A stretch of DNA of 64,000 nucleotides from Herpetosiphon gulosus (GCF_039545135.1 NZ_BAABRU010000011.1:62001-126000); one strand, 5' to 3'. Shown: positions 1-8,289, numbered from the stretch's first letter. The notes: generated by a model from the sequence alone, not told the origin. Made by a program: numbers and translations.

Positions 1-42
1 TTCAATTCTGGTGAAGACAGGTAGTGTAAGGAGTAACTCCAA

Positions 43-321
43 ATGCATCAATCGGATTTGATCAAGGCCATTGCGGAAAAATCAGGTTTGAGCCAAGCCC
101 AAGCTGGCAAAGCAGTTAACGCCTTGCTCGAAAGCATCACCGAAGCGTTGGCTGCTGGCGATCGGGTCGTCTTGACTGGCTTTGGGACGTTTGAAGTCCG
201 CGAACGCCAAGCTCGTACTGGCTTCAACCCCAAAACCCGCGAGCCATTGGAAATTCCTGCTACCCGCGCCCCAGCATTCTCGGCTGGTAGCAACTTGAAA
301 AAGGCTGTGACCGAGAAATAA
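43..321 (+). CDS. HU family DNA-binding protein
   Basis: A 92-residue histone-like protein of normal HU length. It should act as a dimer that bends and compacts DNA in the nucleoid. The N-terminal helical dimerisation part starts MHQSDLIKAIAEKSG. The beta-arm region carries the family signature, with GFGTFEVRERQARTG followed by NPKTREPLEIPA and a lysine-rich end. An AAGGAG ribosome site lies just before the ATG. It is a single-gene unit, closed by the strong terminator directly downstream. HU and IHF subunits cannot be separated with certainty from sequence alone, but the length and arm motif favour HU. Confidence 0.95.
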   Translation: MHQSDLIKAIAEKSGLSQAQAGKAVNALLESITEALAAGDRVVLTGFGTFEVRERQARTGFNPKTREPLEIPATRAPAFSAGSNLKKAVTEK

Positions 322-335
322 GCCTCGGTCAACCC

Positions 336-377
336 AAAAACCACGGCTAGGCTAAGCGCATAGCCGTGGTTTTTTTA
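336..377 (+). terminator. Rho-independent terminator after HU gene
   Basis: The arms CCACGGCTA (341-349) and TAGCCGTGG (361-369) form a perfect 9-bp stem with an 11-nt loop, followed by a run of eight T. It ends the HU transcript 20 nt after the stop codon. Confidence 0.9.
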
Positions 378-379
378 AT

Positions 380-408
380 TTGAAAATAGCACAAACGTTT
401 TGTATAAT
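380..408 (+). promoter_or_regulatory. Sigma-70-type promoter for the GyrI-like gene
   Basis: TTGAAA (380-385) and a consensus TATAAT (403-408) are separated by exactly 17 bp. The promoter sits between the HU terminator and the next gene, about 30 nt before its start, so the downstream gene is expressed independently of HU. Confidence 0.7.
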
Positions 409-437
409 CAATTGCTGTGTTTGTATGAGGAATGTGT

Positions 438-902
438 ATGCAAGTTTACGAACGGGCTGGTTTAATCATTGCAGGCTTGGCAACACGCACCACTAATCAG
501 ACTGAGGCTGATCCGCGCACAGGCTTGATTGGGCCACTCTATCAGCGTTTTTTTGGCGAAAACATTAGCCAACAGCTCACTAACGCCGATTTAACTAGCC
601 GCTATGGGGTGTATACCAACTATGCCAGCGATCATCAAGGCGAATATGATCTGATCGTCGGCCATGCTGTGAGTAGCGATCAACCCCTTGCTGATGGCTT
701 AAGTCGGGTTACAATTCCAGCTCAGCGCTATCTCCGTTGGCAGGCCACAATTACCCAACCCAGCGATGTGATTGGCATGTGGATGCAAATTTGGGAGTAT
801 TTTAGCCAACCTCAGCTACATCAACGTAGCTATACCGCCGATTTTGAATACTATGATTTTGCCCAGCCTGATCAGGCCGAAATTTGGATTGCAATTCAGT
901 AA
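438..902 (+). CDS. GyrI-like / effector-binding domain protein
   Basis: A 154-residue stand-alone protein resembling the GyrI-like small-molecule-binding domain (AraC_E_bind family). That domain binds hydrophobic or cationic ligands in multidrug regulators and occurs alone in GyrI/SbmC-type proteins. Family features are YGVYTNYASDHQGEYDLIVG in the middle, the strand VTIPAQRYLRW, the aromatic helix VIGMWMQIWEYF and the end AEIWIAI. The ATG at 438 is preferred over the ATG at 432 because GAGG (427-430) is spaced correctly for 438. There is no DNA-binding domain. The ligand and target are unknown. Confidence 0.75.
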   Translation: MQVYERAGLIIAGLATRTTNQTEADPRTGLIGPLYQRFFGENISQQLTNADLTSRYGVYTNYASDHQGEYDLIVGHAVSSDQPLADGLSRVTIPAQRYLRWQATITQPSDVIGMWMQIWEYFSQPQLHQRSYTADFEYYDFAQPDQAEIWIAIQ

Positions 903-997
903 GGTTATGGTATTGACTTGTCATAATTCCTCTCACCTGACTCCAATGCGCAGTATAATGTAAGCCTTAGAGTGTGCCATTTTAAGGAGCGCTGCAC

Positions 998-1453
998 GTG
1001 GATAGTACCACCCTCAAAGTGGGCGATCAAGCCCCCGATTGGACATTAACGGGTACTGAAGGCGATGTACACTTGGCCAGCTTCCAGGGCCAAAAAAACG
1101 TTGTTTTGTTGTTTTATCCATTAGATTTTAGCCCTGTTTGTTCGCTGCAATTGCCTAGTTATCAAGCTCGCAAGCCTGAGTTTGATCAACGTGATACCGA
1201 GATTTTTGGCATTAGCACCGATAGCAAGTGGTCGCATAAAGCCTTTTCCGACCAACTCGGGCTAGAATATCAATTGCTGAGCGATTATCAGCGCCATGTT
1301 TCCGAGGCCTATGGCGTGTTGCGACCCGAAGGCTTTACCAATCGGGCAGTTTTTGTGATTGATAAAGCTGGCATCATTCGCCATGTTTCGGTAACTAACC
1401 CCGGCCAACAGCCCGACCAAAATGAGGTCATTCGGGTTTTAGAAACGTTGTAA
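998..1453 (+). CDS. Peroxiredoxin (AhpC/TSA family, 1-Cys type)
   Basis: A 151-residue cytoplasmic thiol peroxidase that should reduce H2O2 or organic hydroperoxides. The active-site motif FYPLDFSPVC places the peroxidatic Cys at residue 48 in a P-x3-S-x2-C context, with S in place of the usual T. The conserved Arg is in TNRAVFVID. No other cysteine is present, so recycling must use an external thiol (1-Cys mechanism). The start is GTG at 998, supported by AAGGAG at 984-989. The closest known groups are Bcp/AhpE-like enzymes. TATAAT at 954-959 is a possible -10 element, but no good -35 was found. Confidence 0.9.
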   Translation: MDSTTLKVGDQAPDWTLTGTEGDVHLASFQGQKNVVLLFYPLDFSPVCSLQLPSYQARKPEFDQRDTEIFGISTDSKWSHKAFSDQLGLEYQLLSDYQRHVSEAYGVLRPEGFTNRAVFVIDKAGIIRHVSVTNPGQQPDQNEVIRVLETL

Positions 1454-1499
1454 TAACCGTAAAGCTAGGGCTAAACGCTGGAATTCGCCGTCAATTGGC

Positions 1500-1825
1500 A
1501 TGCCCTTACCCCCTAGCCCCTCTCCCGCCCGCGAGCGAGGGGGAACCGCTCCAGCATAACGATTGGAACGCCCCTCGCTCGCCGCCGTGGGAGCGGGGTT
1601 GGGGTGAGGGATCTTAAAACCTACCCTTGTAAGCTTCCCCCTCTCCCGCCCGCGAGGCGAGGGGGAAGCAGTCTACCATGACGCGTGGAACGCCCCTCGC
1701 TCGCCGCCGTGGGAGCGGGGTTGGGGTGAGGGAACGGAGATTTATGCTTAAAAATCTATCCTCGTAAGGGCTTTAATTCCCCCTGCGTTTCCCGCTGGAG
1801 GGACGGAAGGGTGGAGAATCCATAG
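1500..1825. repeat. Tandem GC-rich palindromic intergenic repeats
   Basis: This is a gene-free stretch with two tandem copies of a roughly 130-bp unit. Each copy has a CTCTCCCGCCCGCGAG arm, the block CGCCCCTCGCTCGCCGCCGT, and a GGGGTTGGGGTGAGGGA arm that pairs with the first, then a tail like AAAACCTACCCTTGTAAG. A degenerate third tail with TTTAATTCCCCCTGCG follows near 1780. Related elements lie at 5459-5566, 10563-10655 and 28615-28800, so this is a dispersed family. No ORF or transposase is associated. Confidence 0.75.
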
Positions 1826-1828
1826 CAT

Positions 1829-2149
1829 TTAACTGATAATGGATAGACTTATAATTAACAAGCCTTGCACTAACGCCAATCCTGCCAAAACTTTAAAGGC
1901 ATGATCGGGAATCCAATCGGGCCACAGCCCACCAGTTTGCTTGATTGGCTGGCGATCTTGGCGATAGTGCGGGTGATAGCGGGCATGCACATAGCTGGCA
2001 ACCATCAACATCACGCCTGGTAAACTATCAATTAGCATTCTCAGGCCAGCAGTTAACTCGCCGCTTTGCCAAAATGAACTACTGGTCAGCGCTAAAGTTA
2101 TGCCAAAAAATCCAACCAAGCCAAATAAAATGTGCTTTAAATATTTCAT
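1829..2149 (-). CDS. Small membrane protein, unknown function
   Basis: A 106-residue protein not recognised as a known family. It has an N-terminal membrane segment (ILFGLVGFFGITLALTSSSF), a second hydrophobic stretch near LPGVMLMVASYV, a basic loop (HARYHPHYRQDRQPIK) and a C-terminal segment VLAGLALVQGLLIISLSII. The start at 2149 is chosen because GGAGAGAACG directly precedes this ATG, and the identical sequence precedes the next gene upstream (2178-2510). The two genes form a pair of small membrane proteins, probably co-transcribed with 29 bp between them. Confidence 0.6.
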   Translation of the reverse strand: MKYLKHILFGLVGFFGITLALTSSSFWQSGELTAGLRMLIDSLPGVMLMVASYVHARYHPHYRQDRQPIKQTGGLWPDWIPDHAFKVLAGLALVQGLLIISLSIIS

Positions 2150-2177
2150 CGTTCTCTCCAAAAGTGCTGCGGTTATT

Positions 2178-2510
2178 TTAGAGCAACCACTTAGCCAATA
2201 ACCACAACCCACCAAATCCAACCGAACTAGCCTGTAATACAGTCAAAACCCGTTGCTGGGTGGGGTTGAGCCAAGCGTTAAATAGCGCAAGGGTTGGACG
2301 TGGTTTGGTTGTTGTAGTCATAAATTGGCGCATGAAAAGCCAGTAGTAGCCGATATGACTCGTAACCCATAAACTCCAAGCAAGCATAGCAACCCCAAAT
2401 AAGGTTGTCTCAAGTGATCTGCTATTGAAAAGGTTAAGCAAGCGCTCAAAGCTCATTCCCACGCCAGCAAGCATGACCGAAGCGTACATTAGTGTATGGC
2501 TACGTTTCAT
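2178..2510 (-). CDS. Small membrane protein, unknown function
   Basis: A 110-residue protein with three or four hydrophobic segments: SVMLAGVGMSFERLLNLF, LFGVAMLAWSLWVTSHIGYY and the C-terminal VLQASSVGFGGLWLLAKWLL. It carries the same GGAGAGAACG ribosome site as its downstream partner. No catalytic motif or known domain was recognised. It lies upstream of, and in the same orientation as, the other small membrane protein. Shared length, topology and translation signal suggest a common job in the membrane, which is inference only. Confidence 0.55.
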   Translation of the reverse strand: MKRSHTLMYASVMLAGVGMSFERLLNLFNSRSLETTLFGVAMLAWSLWVTSHIGYYWLFMRQFMTTTTKPRPTLALFNAWLNPTQQRVLTVLQASSVGFGGLWLLAKWLL

Positions 2511-2567
2511 CGTTCTCTCCCAAATAGTCGCAGTTTGTACGTTGGTTGGCTGGGTTTTGATGCAGCT

Positions 2568-3251
2568 CTAGTTTGCGCCGTTGGGCTGCAATATATAGCC
2601 AACGCTGGGGATCGTCACCAAATATTGCGGTTCGGCGGGGTTTGGCTCAATTTTTTGGCGTAAACGATGCACCAATTGTTTCAATAAGGTGCGATCGCCA
2701 ATGCCATGATGACCCCAAACGTGGATTGTGACTTGCTCGTTGCTGACAACCCGCCCAGCATTGGCCAGTAAATATTGCAGCAAACGATATTCACGATTGG
2801 TCAAGGCGACAAAGCCCAAGCCCTCGCGACTAACGCTTTGGCGCTCGGTATCGAGCATTAAATCGCCTTGTTGCAAGGGTGTAGGCCGTTCGCCGCCGAC
2901 GCGTCGCAGCAGGGCTCTCACTCGCGCCGTCAGGGTGCGCGGGCTAAATGGCTTGTTGAGATAATCATCAGCGCCACCATCCAAGCCGCGAATTAGATCA
3001 TCTTCGCTGTTGCGCACAGTCAGCAGCATGACCGGCACTGGCGATTGGGCACGGATGCGCCGACAAACTTCAAAGCCATCCAAACCAGGCATATTGACAT
3101 CGAGAATCACTAATTCAGGTTGTTCAGCAGCAAATTGGGTTAATGCTTGAGTGCCATCAGCCGCTTGTATCACGGCATAGCCTGCTTGGCTCAAGGCAAA
3201 GCCAATTAATCCGCGTAACTCAGCATCATCATCAACGACTAAAATCTTCAT
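2568..3251 (-). CDS. OmpR/PhoB-type response regulator
   Basis: A 227-residue two-component regulator. The receiver domain (1-120) has the acidic pair in ILVVDDDAE, the phosphoacceptor Asp51 in VILDVNMPG and the conserved Lys in LNKPFSP. The C-terminal winged helix (about 130-225) has LTNREYRLLQYLLANAGRVV and VHRLRQKIEPNP, which bind DNA. The ATG at 3251 is preceded by GAGGA; the longer TTG start at 3272 is less likely. The gene overlaps the histidine kinase by 20 bp and is translated after it, so the kinase is almost certainly its partner. Confidence 0.93.
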   Translation of the reverse strand: MKILVVDDDAELRGLIGFALSQAGYAVIQAADGTQALTQFAAEQPELVILDVNMPGLDGFEVCRRIRAQSPVPVMLLTVRNSEDDLIRGLDGGADDYLNKPFSPRTLTARVRALLRRVGGERPTPLQQGDLMLDTERQSVSREGLGFVALTNREYRLLQYLLANAGRVVSNEQVTIHVWGHHGIGDRTLLKQLVHRLRQKIEPNPAEPQYLVTIPSVGYILQPNGAN

Positions 3252-5280
3252 CAGTTCCTCTGGGTAATTCAATCACAATCCGCGTGCCAAGGCTACGGGC
3301 TGGCACATGAATTCGGCCATTGTGGCGCTCAATAATTGATTGAACGATCCACAAGCCCAAACCTGCACCGCTTTGCTCTGGCTCGTTGCGCCCGCGCACA
3401 AACAAGCGAAACGGCGATTCGCTGGGCGATGGCGGCATGCCCGGCCCTTCATCCTCGACCCACATTAGCAGATGCTCAGCGGTTACTTCGCCACCAATCG
3501 CAATCGTGGTATCGGGCGGCGAGAATTTGCTAGCATTAGCCAACAAATTAACAAATACTTGAGTTAATCGGGTGGCATCGCCAGCAACATTCGGCAGCGG
3601 GTAGGGCAAATCAACCTCGATTTGTTGACGGCGCTGTTCGATCAAGGGCAACATCAATTCGACGGCGGCCTCAACCACGCCATCAAGCGCAATTTCGCTG
3701 CGCCGAATCGTCAATTGGCCCGCTTCGATGCGAGCACTTTCCAATAAATTATCGATCAAATAGGTTAATCGCAAGGCTCCGCGCTGTAATGATACGATTA
3801 ATTGGCGAATCTGGGCGGTCGAAAGTTGCGGCAATTGATCAAGCAACAATTCCAATGAGGCTAATTGGGCTGATAGCGGGGTGCGAAATTCATGCGAGAT
3901 CGTGGCCAAAATCGTGTCACGCAAGCGCCGCGAGGTTTCAATATCGGTTTCATCGCGCATCACTTGCACATGGTTTTGCTCAGCATCGCCAGCGCTGGTA
4001 ATAATCACTGTGCGGCGACGACCATCAAGCAATTGTAAATGTTCGGTTGCTTGAGCTTGGCCGCGAAATCGCGCATGGATAATTGGACAAGCCTGTTCGC
4101 AGGGACGCAGGCCATCGATCAATTGCGGTTGCAATACGTCGCCACAAAAGCGGCCAAGCGCCTGCTCGGTCGTGATGCCAAGCATACTGGCGGCTTGTTG
4201 ATTCAAATAGCGAATTCGCCGATCGCGATCAACCGTGAATACGCCTTCGACGATGCCAGCCAAAATCGCGTTGGCCTCGGCTTGTTGGCGTTGTAAATCG
4301 GCGGTCAGGCCACGCAAACGCTGGCGCATATCTTCAAGTGTGCCCGCCAGCATGCCCACTTCAACGCCTTTGGCTGGGGCAACTGGCGTGGTTAAGTCGC
4401 CTCGCCCAATTTGAGCGGCGGCCATGGTCAAACGCCGCAATGGCCAGCCAACATAGCGCCCAACCAACAAATTTAATCCAAATGCCAAAAGTCCGCCAAC
4501 CAAGGCAATCGTCAGTAGCACTTCGCTAAGCCGCTGGGCCGAATTACGAATTTGGGTATCAGGCAAGGTTACGCTGACCACGCCAATTGGCTGGCCGGTG
4601 CTAGCCAATAATGGGGCACTAGCGATGTAGTGATGTTGTTCGCGCAGGTAGCTGTCGGTGATGGTATTGTTGGTCAAAGCAGCGGCCTGGGTTTCGGTCA
4701 AGGGATCGCTGGGGGTTTGTAAGCGTTGCTGTGGCACAATCGCCACAGGTAAACTCAAAATATTTGATAACTCAGTTTGATACTGCTGATCAAGCTCAAT
4801 CCAGACCGCAACGATCATATTGGGATCGGTGGAGAGTGGCACACGCGCAGCTAAACCCAACAAAGCTCCATCAAGCAATAATGCGCGATTATCGAGCGTA
4901 GGCATGGCTGGAATTTCAGTGCCAACCGCAATCAATAACTGCCCATCTTGATAAATTGCACAACCTGCAAGATCGCTGGTGGCTTGAAATTGGCCCAAAA
5001 AATCAGCTAAGGCACGTTGATCATTGGTTTGCAGTAAGCGAGCGAGGGTTGGGCGTTCGGCTAGCAGTTGGGCGGTGGTTAATACCTCGTTGCCCGAGCG
5101 CTGCACATCGTTTTGGGCGATCGCCACCCCTTGGCGTACCCGTGCTAAGCCTTGATCATCGCCTAATTCCAATAACAAACCAATTGCCACCGTAGCAATG
5201 CCTACGATGGCAATGATCAACACTGCCAAATTTACGCCGATTAGCAGCGTTGGTAAGCGAATTTTAGGCCGTAACTGCAT
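3232..5280 (-). CDS. Membrane sensor histidine kinase (HAMP-PAS-HisKA-HATPase)
   Basis: A 682-residue sensor kinase. The first membrane segment is at about 12-38, then an extracytoplasmic sensor of about 210 residues, a second segment at about 253-275, HAMP (275-325), PAS (about 335-445), HisKA with phosphoacceptor His463 in ISHEFRTPL, and a C-terminal HATPase with the N-box NLLANASKFS, the G1 box DEGPGMPP and the G2 box GAGLGLWIVQ. The sensor resembles the double-Cache-like periplasmic type, but the signal is unknown. The PAS region has several Cys (CGDVL, CEQAC) that could sense metal or redox state. It is translationally coupled to the response regulator. Confidence 0.93.
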   Translation of the reverse strand: MQLRPKIRLPTLLIGVNLAVLIIAIVGIATVAIGLLLELGDDQGLARVRQGVAIAQNDVQRSGNEVLTTAQLLAERPTLARLLQTNDQRALADFLGQFQATSDLAGCAIYQDGQLLIAVGTEIPAMPTLDNRALLLDGALLGLAARVPLSTDPNMIVAVWIELDQQYQTELSNILSLPVAIVPQQRLQTPSDPLTETQAAALTNNTITDSYLREQHHYIASAPLLASTGQPIGVVSVTLPDTQIRNSAQRLSEVLLTIALVGGLLAFGLNLLVGRYVGWPLRRLTMAAAQIGRGDLTTPVAPAKGVEVGMLAGTLEDMRQRLRGLTADLQRQQAEANAILAGIVEGVFTVDRDRRIRYLNQQAASMLGITTEQALGRFCGDVLQPQLIDGLRPCEQACPIIHARFRGQAQATEHLQLLDGRRRTVIITSAGDAEQNHVQVMRDETDIETSRRLRDTILATISHEFRTPLSAQLASLELLLDQLPQLSTAQIRQLIVSLQRGALRLTYLIDNLLESARIEAGQLTIRRSEIALDGVVEAAVELMLPLIEQRRQQIEVDLPYPLPNVAGDATRLTQVFVNLLANASKFSPPDTTIAIGGEVTAEHLLMWVEDEGPGMPPSPSESPFRLFVRGRNEPEQSGAGLGLWIVQSIIERHNGRIHVPARSLGTRIVIELPRGTDEDFSR

Positions 5281-5294
5281 CGAAAATTATCCAC

Positions 5295-5350
5295 AATGGC
5301 CGCGAAGAGCACGAAGGCCGAAACCACGAAGGACGCGAAGAACGCGAAGG
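5295..5350. repeat. CACGAAGG-type 9-bp periodic repeat
   Basis: This is a short array of degenerate nonamers such as CACGAAGGC, CACGAAGGA, CGCGAAGAA and CGCGAAGGA upstream of the sensor kinase gene. Similar arrays occur at 18329-18352, 33521-33550 and 51429-51460. They are non-coding and probably a genome-wide dispersed repeat. Confidence 0.6.
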
Positions 5351-5364
5351 ATGTTTTTTTGCTT

Positions 5365-5413
5365 CATAAGTGGGACTGAGTGATCATTAACTGATCACTC
5401 AGTCCCACTTATG
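5365..5413. repeat. Perfect 22-bp inverted repeat with 5-nt loop
   Basis: Left arm 5365-5386 and right arm 5392-5413 are exactly complementary over 22 bp, with the loop TTAAC. The arm core is GTGGGACTGAGTGATCA. A T-run lies before the stem on the plus strand, so on neither strand does a U-run follow it. It is therefore not a standard terminator. Confidence 0.85.
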
Positions 5414-5624
5414 TTCTATGCTCTATGTGTAATGGTTTTGAAGTTAACAACCGTTAATGCCCCCTCACCCCCAGCCCCTCGCCCACGGCGGCGGGCGAGG
5501 GGAGCACTCCTGGAGCGGTTCCCCCTCGCCTCGCGTGCGGGAGAGGGGGCAAGGGGGTGAGGGCATGCGATGCGTTGTCAACCCAATGAACCATTACATC
5601 TATGCTCTATGCTCTATGTTCTAC
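5414..5624. repeat. YTCTATG heptamer arrays flanking a GC-rich palindrome
   Basis: Tandem heptamers TTCTATG-CTCTATG lie at 5414-5427, and TCTATG-CTCTATG-CTCTATG-TTCTAC at 5598-5624. Between them, 5459-5566 is a GC-rich palindromic element of the same type as 1500-1825 (CCCTCGCCTCGCGTGCGGG with a complementary GCCCCTCGCC arm). The same heptamer array recurs around 53564-53734. The 3' end runs into the last codons of the sulfate permease gene. Confidence 0.65.
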
Positions 5625-6419
5625 ACTTTTTTGCGAACGCCGATGAAACACATCGATGACTAATACTAACACTAATGAGATTGCCCCAAGTAGCAAGGCT
5701 GCACTATAGGCTCCGGCATACTGACGGTCATCGAGTGCCCGAAAGATATAGACTGTGGCAGTTTCAGTGCGTCCTTGAATCCCGCCGCTGATCACCAGCA
5801 CTGCCCCAAATTCGCCCAAAGCGCGAGCACAGGTCAGGCCTAAACCATATAAAAAGGCCCAACGCAAGGCTGGAAATGTGACTAAGCGAAAGGTTTGCCA
5901 ACCACTTGCACCTAAGGTTGCGGCGGCTTCTTCCTGCTTGCGCCCAAATGCTTCTAGTACTGGCATCAACTCGCGCACCATAAACGGCAAGGTTACAAAC
6001 AAGGTTGCCAAAATCATGCCCGGCAAAGCAAAGGCAATCTGCCAATCAAATGCCTCGGTCAGCGGCTTGAGCACCCCGTTGCGCCCAAACAACACAATCA
6101 GGGTGAAGCCGACGATCACTGGCGACATAGCAAATGGCAAATCGAGCAACCGATTAACCAAGGCCTTGCCGACAAATTGATGTCGCACTAGTACCCAAGC
6201 CACCAGCGTACCAAAGATGCCGTGAATCGCCACCACTATCAAACAGATGATCAGGGTGAGGCCAAACGAGCGTAACACATGTGGGTGTTGCAAGGCCTCT
6301 AGCACCGCCGGAGCACCTTCGCGAAACGCACCAAACACAATTGCACCCAGCGGGGCGATGATCAAAATGCCCATATAGCCTACGACAATGCTGATCAACA
6401 GCCATTTGCGCCAGTTCAT
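5607..6419 (-). CDS. cysW: Sulfate ABC transporter permease CysW
   Basis: A 270-residue inner-membrane permease with about six membrane segments. The binding-protein-dependent transport signature (EAA loop) is in EEAAATLGASGWQTFRLVTFP, and a second hallmark is CARALGEFGAVLVISGG. With CysT it forms the channel for sulfate or thiosulfate uptake. The ATG at 6419 is chosen because GGAGG lies 7 nt upstream and the start overlaps the cysT stop as ATGA. It is the last gene of the leftward operon, and its end lies inside a repeat-rich region. Confidence 0.92.
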   Translation of the reverse strand: MNWRKWLLISIVVGYMGILIIAPLGAIVFGAFREGAPAVLEALQHPHVLRSFGLTLIICLIVVAIHGIFGTLVAWVLVRHQFVGKALVNRLLDLPFAMSPVIVGFTLIVLFGRNGVLKPLTEAFDWQIAFALPGMILATLFVTLPFMVRELMPVLEAFGRKQEEAAATLGASGWQTFRLVTFPALRWAFLYGLGLTCARALGEFGAVLVISGGIQGRTETATVYIFRALDDRQYAGAYSAALLLGAISLVLVLVIDVFHRRSQKSVEHRA

Positions 6420-7255
6420 GCTTGCACCTCCCGCCGCCGACTGAGCCAATCGACAAAGCTCATTGTGCCGAGGGCAATTGCCAACATCACCAACGACATG
6501 GCGCTGGCATCACGTTGACTGCCCGATTCAATTTCGCCATAAACATAAACAGCGGCAGTTTGCGAGCGTAGCGGAATATTGCCAGCAACCACGACAATCG
6601 CGCCAAATTCGCCAATGGCCCGCGCAAAACTCAGCAATGTGCCCGAAACCAAGGCTGGTAATAAGGCTGGCAAGGTCACGCGCCAAAAAATTTGCCACGC
6701 AGGTGCACCAAGCGTCGCGGCTGCCTCTTCGCTTGAACGATCAAGGTTGATCAAGACTGGTTGAACCGAGCGCACCACAAATGGAAATGAGGTAAACAGC
6801 AAGGCCAAAATGATGCCTGAGGGCGCAAAAATCACTTGCCAACCCAACTGTTGATTGATCCAGCCACCAATCGCTGCTTGTGGTCCATACAAAATCACCA
6901 GCATCACGCCTGTTACCAAGGTGGGAATGGCAAACGGCAAATCAACGACTGCATTCAACAAGGTTTTACCAAGAAATTCATAGCGCACCAAGACAAATGC
7001 TGTTAGTAAGCCCATGACTGCATTGATCAACGACATCACGAGGCCAGTCCAAATCGTCAGCCAAATTGCGTGACGAGCAATTGGCGAGCTAACCACGCTG
7101 GTGATTGATGCAATGCCAGCGCCCAACCCATCGACGACTACCACAATTAACGGCAATACCAAAAACACTGCCAAATAGGTTAAGGCAGCGCCACGGATAC
7201 TCCAACGGCCCCACGGTAAACGTGGGGCCGTGCGTTCAATTGTTTGGGTTGTCAT
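6416..7255 (-). CDS. cysT: Sulfate ABC transporter permease CysT/CysU
   Basis: A 279-residue permease with six predicted membrane segments. The ABC permease loop is SSEEAAATLGAPAWQIFWR, followed by FARAIGEFGAIVVVAGNIP, which is typical of CysT and closely parallels its partner CysW. It should heterodimerise with CysW. Start and stop both overlap neighbouring genes by four bases (ATGA), so translation of the operon is coupled. A molybdate permease is a less likely alternative, because a separate CysW partner exists and the binding protein is of the sulfate type. Confidence 0.92.
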   Translation of the reverse strand: MTTQTIERTAPRLPWGRWSIRGAALTYLAVFLVLPLIVVVVDGLGAGIASITSVVSSPIARHAIWLTIWTGLVMSLINAVMGLLTAFVLVRYEFLGKTLLNAVVDLPFAIPTLVTGVMLVILYGPQAAIGGWINQQLGWQVIFAPSGIILALLFTSFPFVVRSVQPVLINLDRSSEEAAATLGAPAWQIFWRVTLPALLPALVSGTLLSFARAIGEFGAIVVVAGNIPLRSQTAAVYVYGEIESGSQRDASAMSLVMLAIALGTMSFVDWLSRRREVQA

Positions 7256-8289
7256 TGTTGCACCTGTGCTAACACTTTGGCATACACACCATCATCGCCA
7301 AAGTATTCAGGCGTGGCTTTGCTCCAACCACCAAATTCGTTGATTGTAAATAGATCGTTGATGGCGGGATAGCGCTCAGCAGTGGCTTTGGCAACATCGG
7401 CATCGACCGAGCGCAAGCCAAATTCAGCAAAGACTTCTTGCGCTTCACGACTATGTAAGAAGGCGATAAAAGCTTCGACTGCTTGGCGATTGCCATGTTT
7501 TTCAACTGATTTATCGATCAAGGCAATCGGGTTTTCGATCAAAATGGTTGACGTTGGAATAACCATTTGATAGGTTTGACCGCCTTTTTGGCCAACCAAA
7601 ATTTCGTTTTCATAGGTGATTGCCACATCGCCAACCCCTTTTTCAAAGTTGGTGATACTTTCACGCGCACCTTTATCAAATACCACGACATTTTTGAGCA
7701 CACTAGCCAAAAAAGCTTGAGCCGCAGCATCGTCGTTGGCGGGCACTCCCGTAATCTGGCCACGTTTGGCCGCCCCATACAACGCCAAAATATTCCATTG
7801 TGCGCCGCCGCTGGTGCGCGGGTCAGGAGTTAAAATTTGGACACCAGGCTTAGCCAAATCAGCCCAATCTTGAATGCCTTTGGGATTGCCTTCGCGCACC
7901 GCGAACACCACAATCGAGGTACTGACCATACCTGAGTGCGTGCCAGCTTTCCAATCGTGGGTGATCAGGCCTGCATTGGTGATGCGATTAATATCAGCTT
8001 CGAGTGAAAGCGCGGCAATATCGGCCTCGAAGCCTTCGACGATTGCCCGTGATTGGGCACCTGAGCCTTGATATGATTCTTCAAATTTGACTTCACCGCC
8101 AGTATCGGTCTTCCATTTTGCTTGGAACAGCGGAATCAGCTTGGCATAGGCTTCGCGTGGCGTGGTGTACGCGCCCAAGGTGATGGTGGTAACCGTGGCA
8201 TTGCTGGTGGTAGTTTGGCTGGCCTCGCCACAAGCAGCCAATAATCCGACCAATAACAAGCTCAATAAACTGAAATGCAAGCGTTTCAT
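7252..8289 (-). CDS. sbp: Sulfate-binding lipoprotein of ABC transporter
   Basis: A 345-residue extracytoplasmic solute-binding protein. The lipobox LLAACG near residue 20 implies a lipid-anchored protein on the outer face of the membrane. Family features are TLGAYTTPREAYAKLIPLF, YQGSGAQSRAIVEGFEADI, DPRTSGGAQWNILALYGA and VGDVAITYENE, all typical of the Sbp/CysP sulfate or thiosulfate binders. It lies between the ATPase and the permeases with ATGA overlaps on both sides. Sulfate and thiosulfate specificity cannot be separated by eye. Confidence 0.92.
   Translation of the reverse strand: MKRLHFSLLSLLLVGLLAACGEASQTTTSNATVTTITLGAYTTPREAYAKLIPLFQAKWKTDTGGEVKFEESYQGSGAQSRAIVEGFEADIAALSLEADINRITNAGLITHDWKAGTHSGMVSTSIVVFAVREGNPKGIQDWADLAKPGVQILTPDPRTSGGAQWNILALYGAAKRGQITGVPANDDAAAQAFLASVLKNVVVFDKGARESITNFEKGVGDVAITYENEILVGQKGGQTYQMVIPTSTILIENPIALIDKSVEKHGNRQAVEAFIAFLHSREAQEVFAEFGLRSVDADVAKATAERYPAINDLFTINEFGGWSKATPEYFGDDGVYAKVLAQVQQ

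Noticed and set aside
1500-1825. GC-rich repeats as a CRISPR array
   Set aside because: The units are palindromic and tandem with diverged parts. There are no regular unique spacers and no cas genes in the window.
5457-5663. ORF over the GC-rich repeat at the sulfate operon end
   Set aside because: The frame is produced by the palindromic repeat and heptamer arrays and overlaps the end of cysW.
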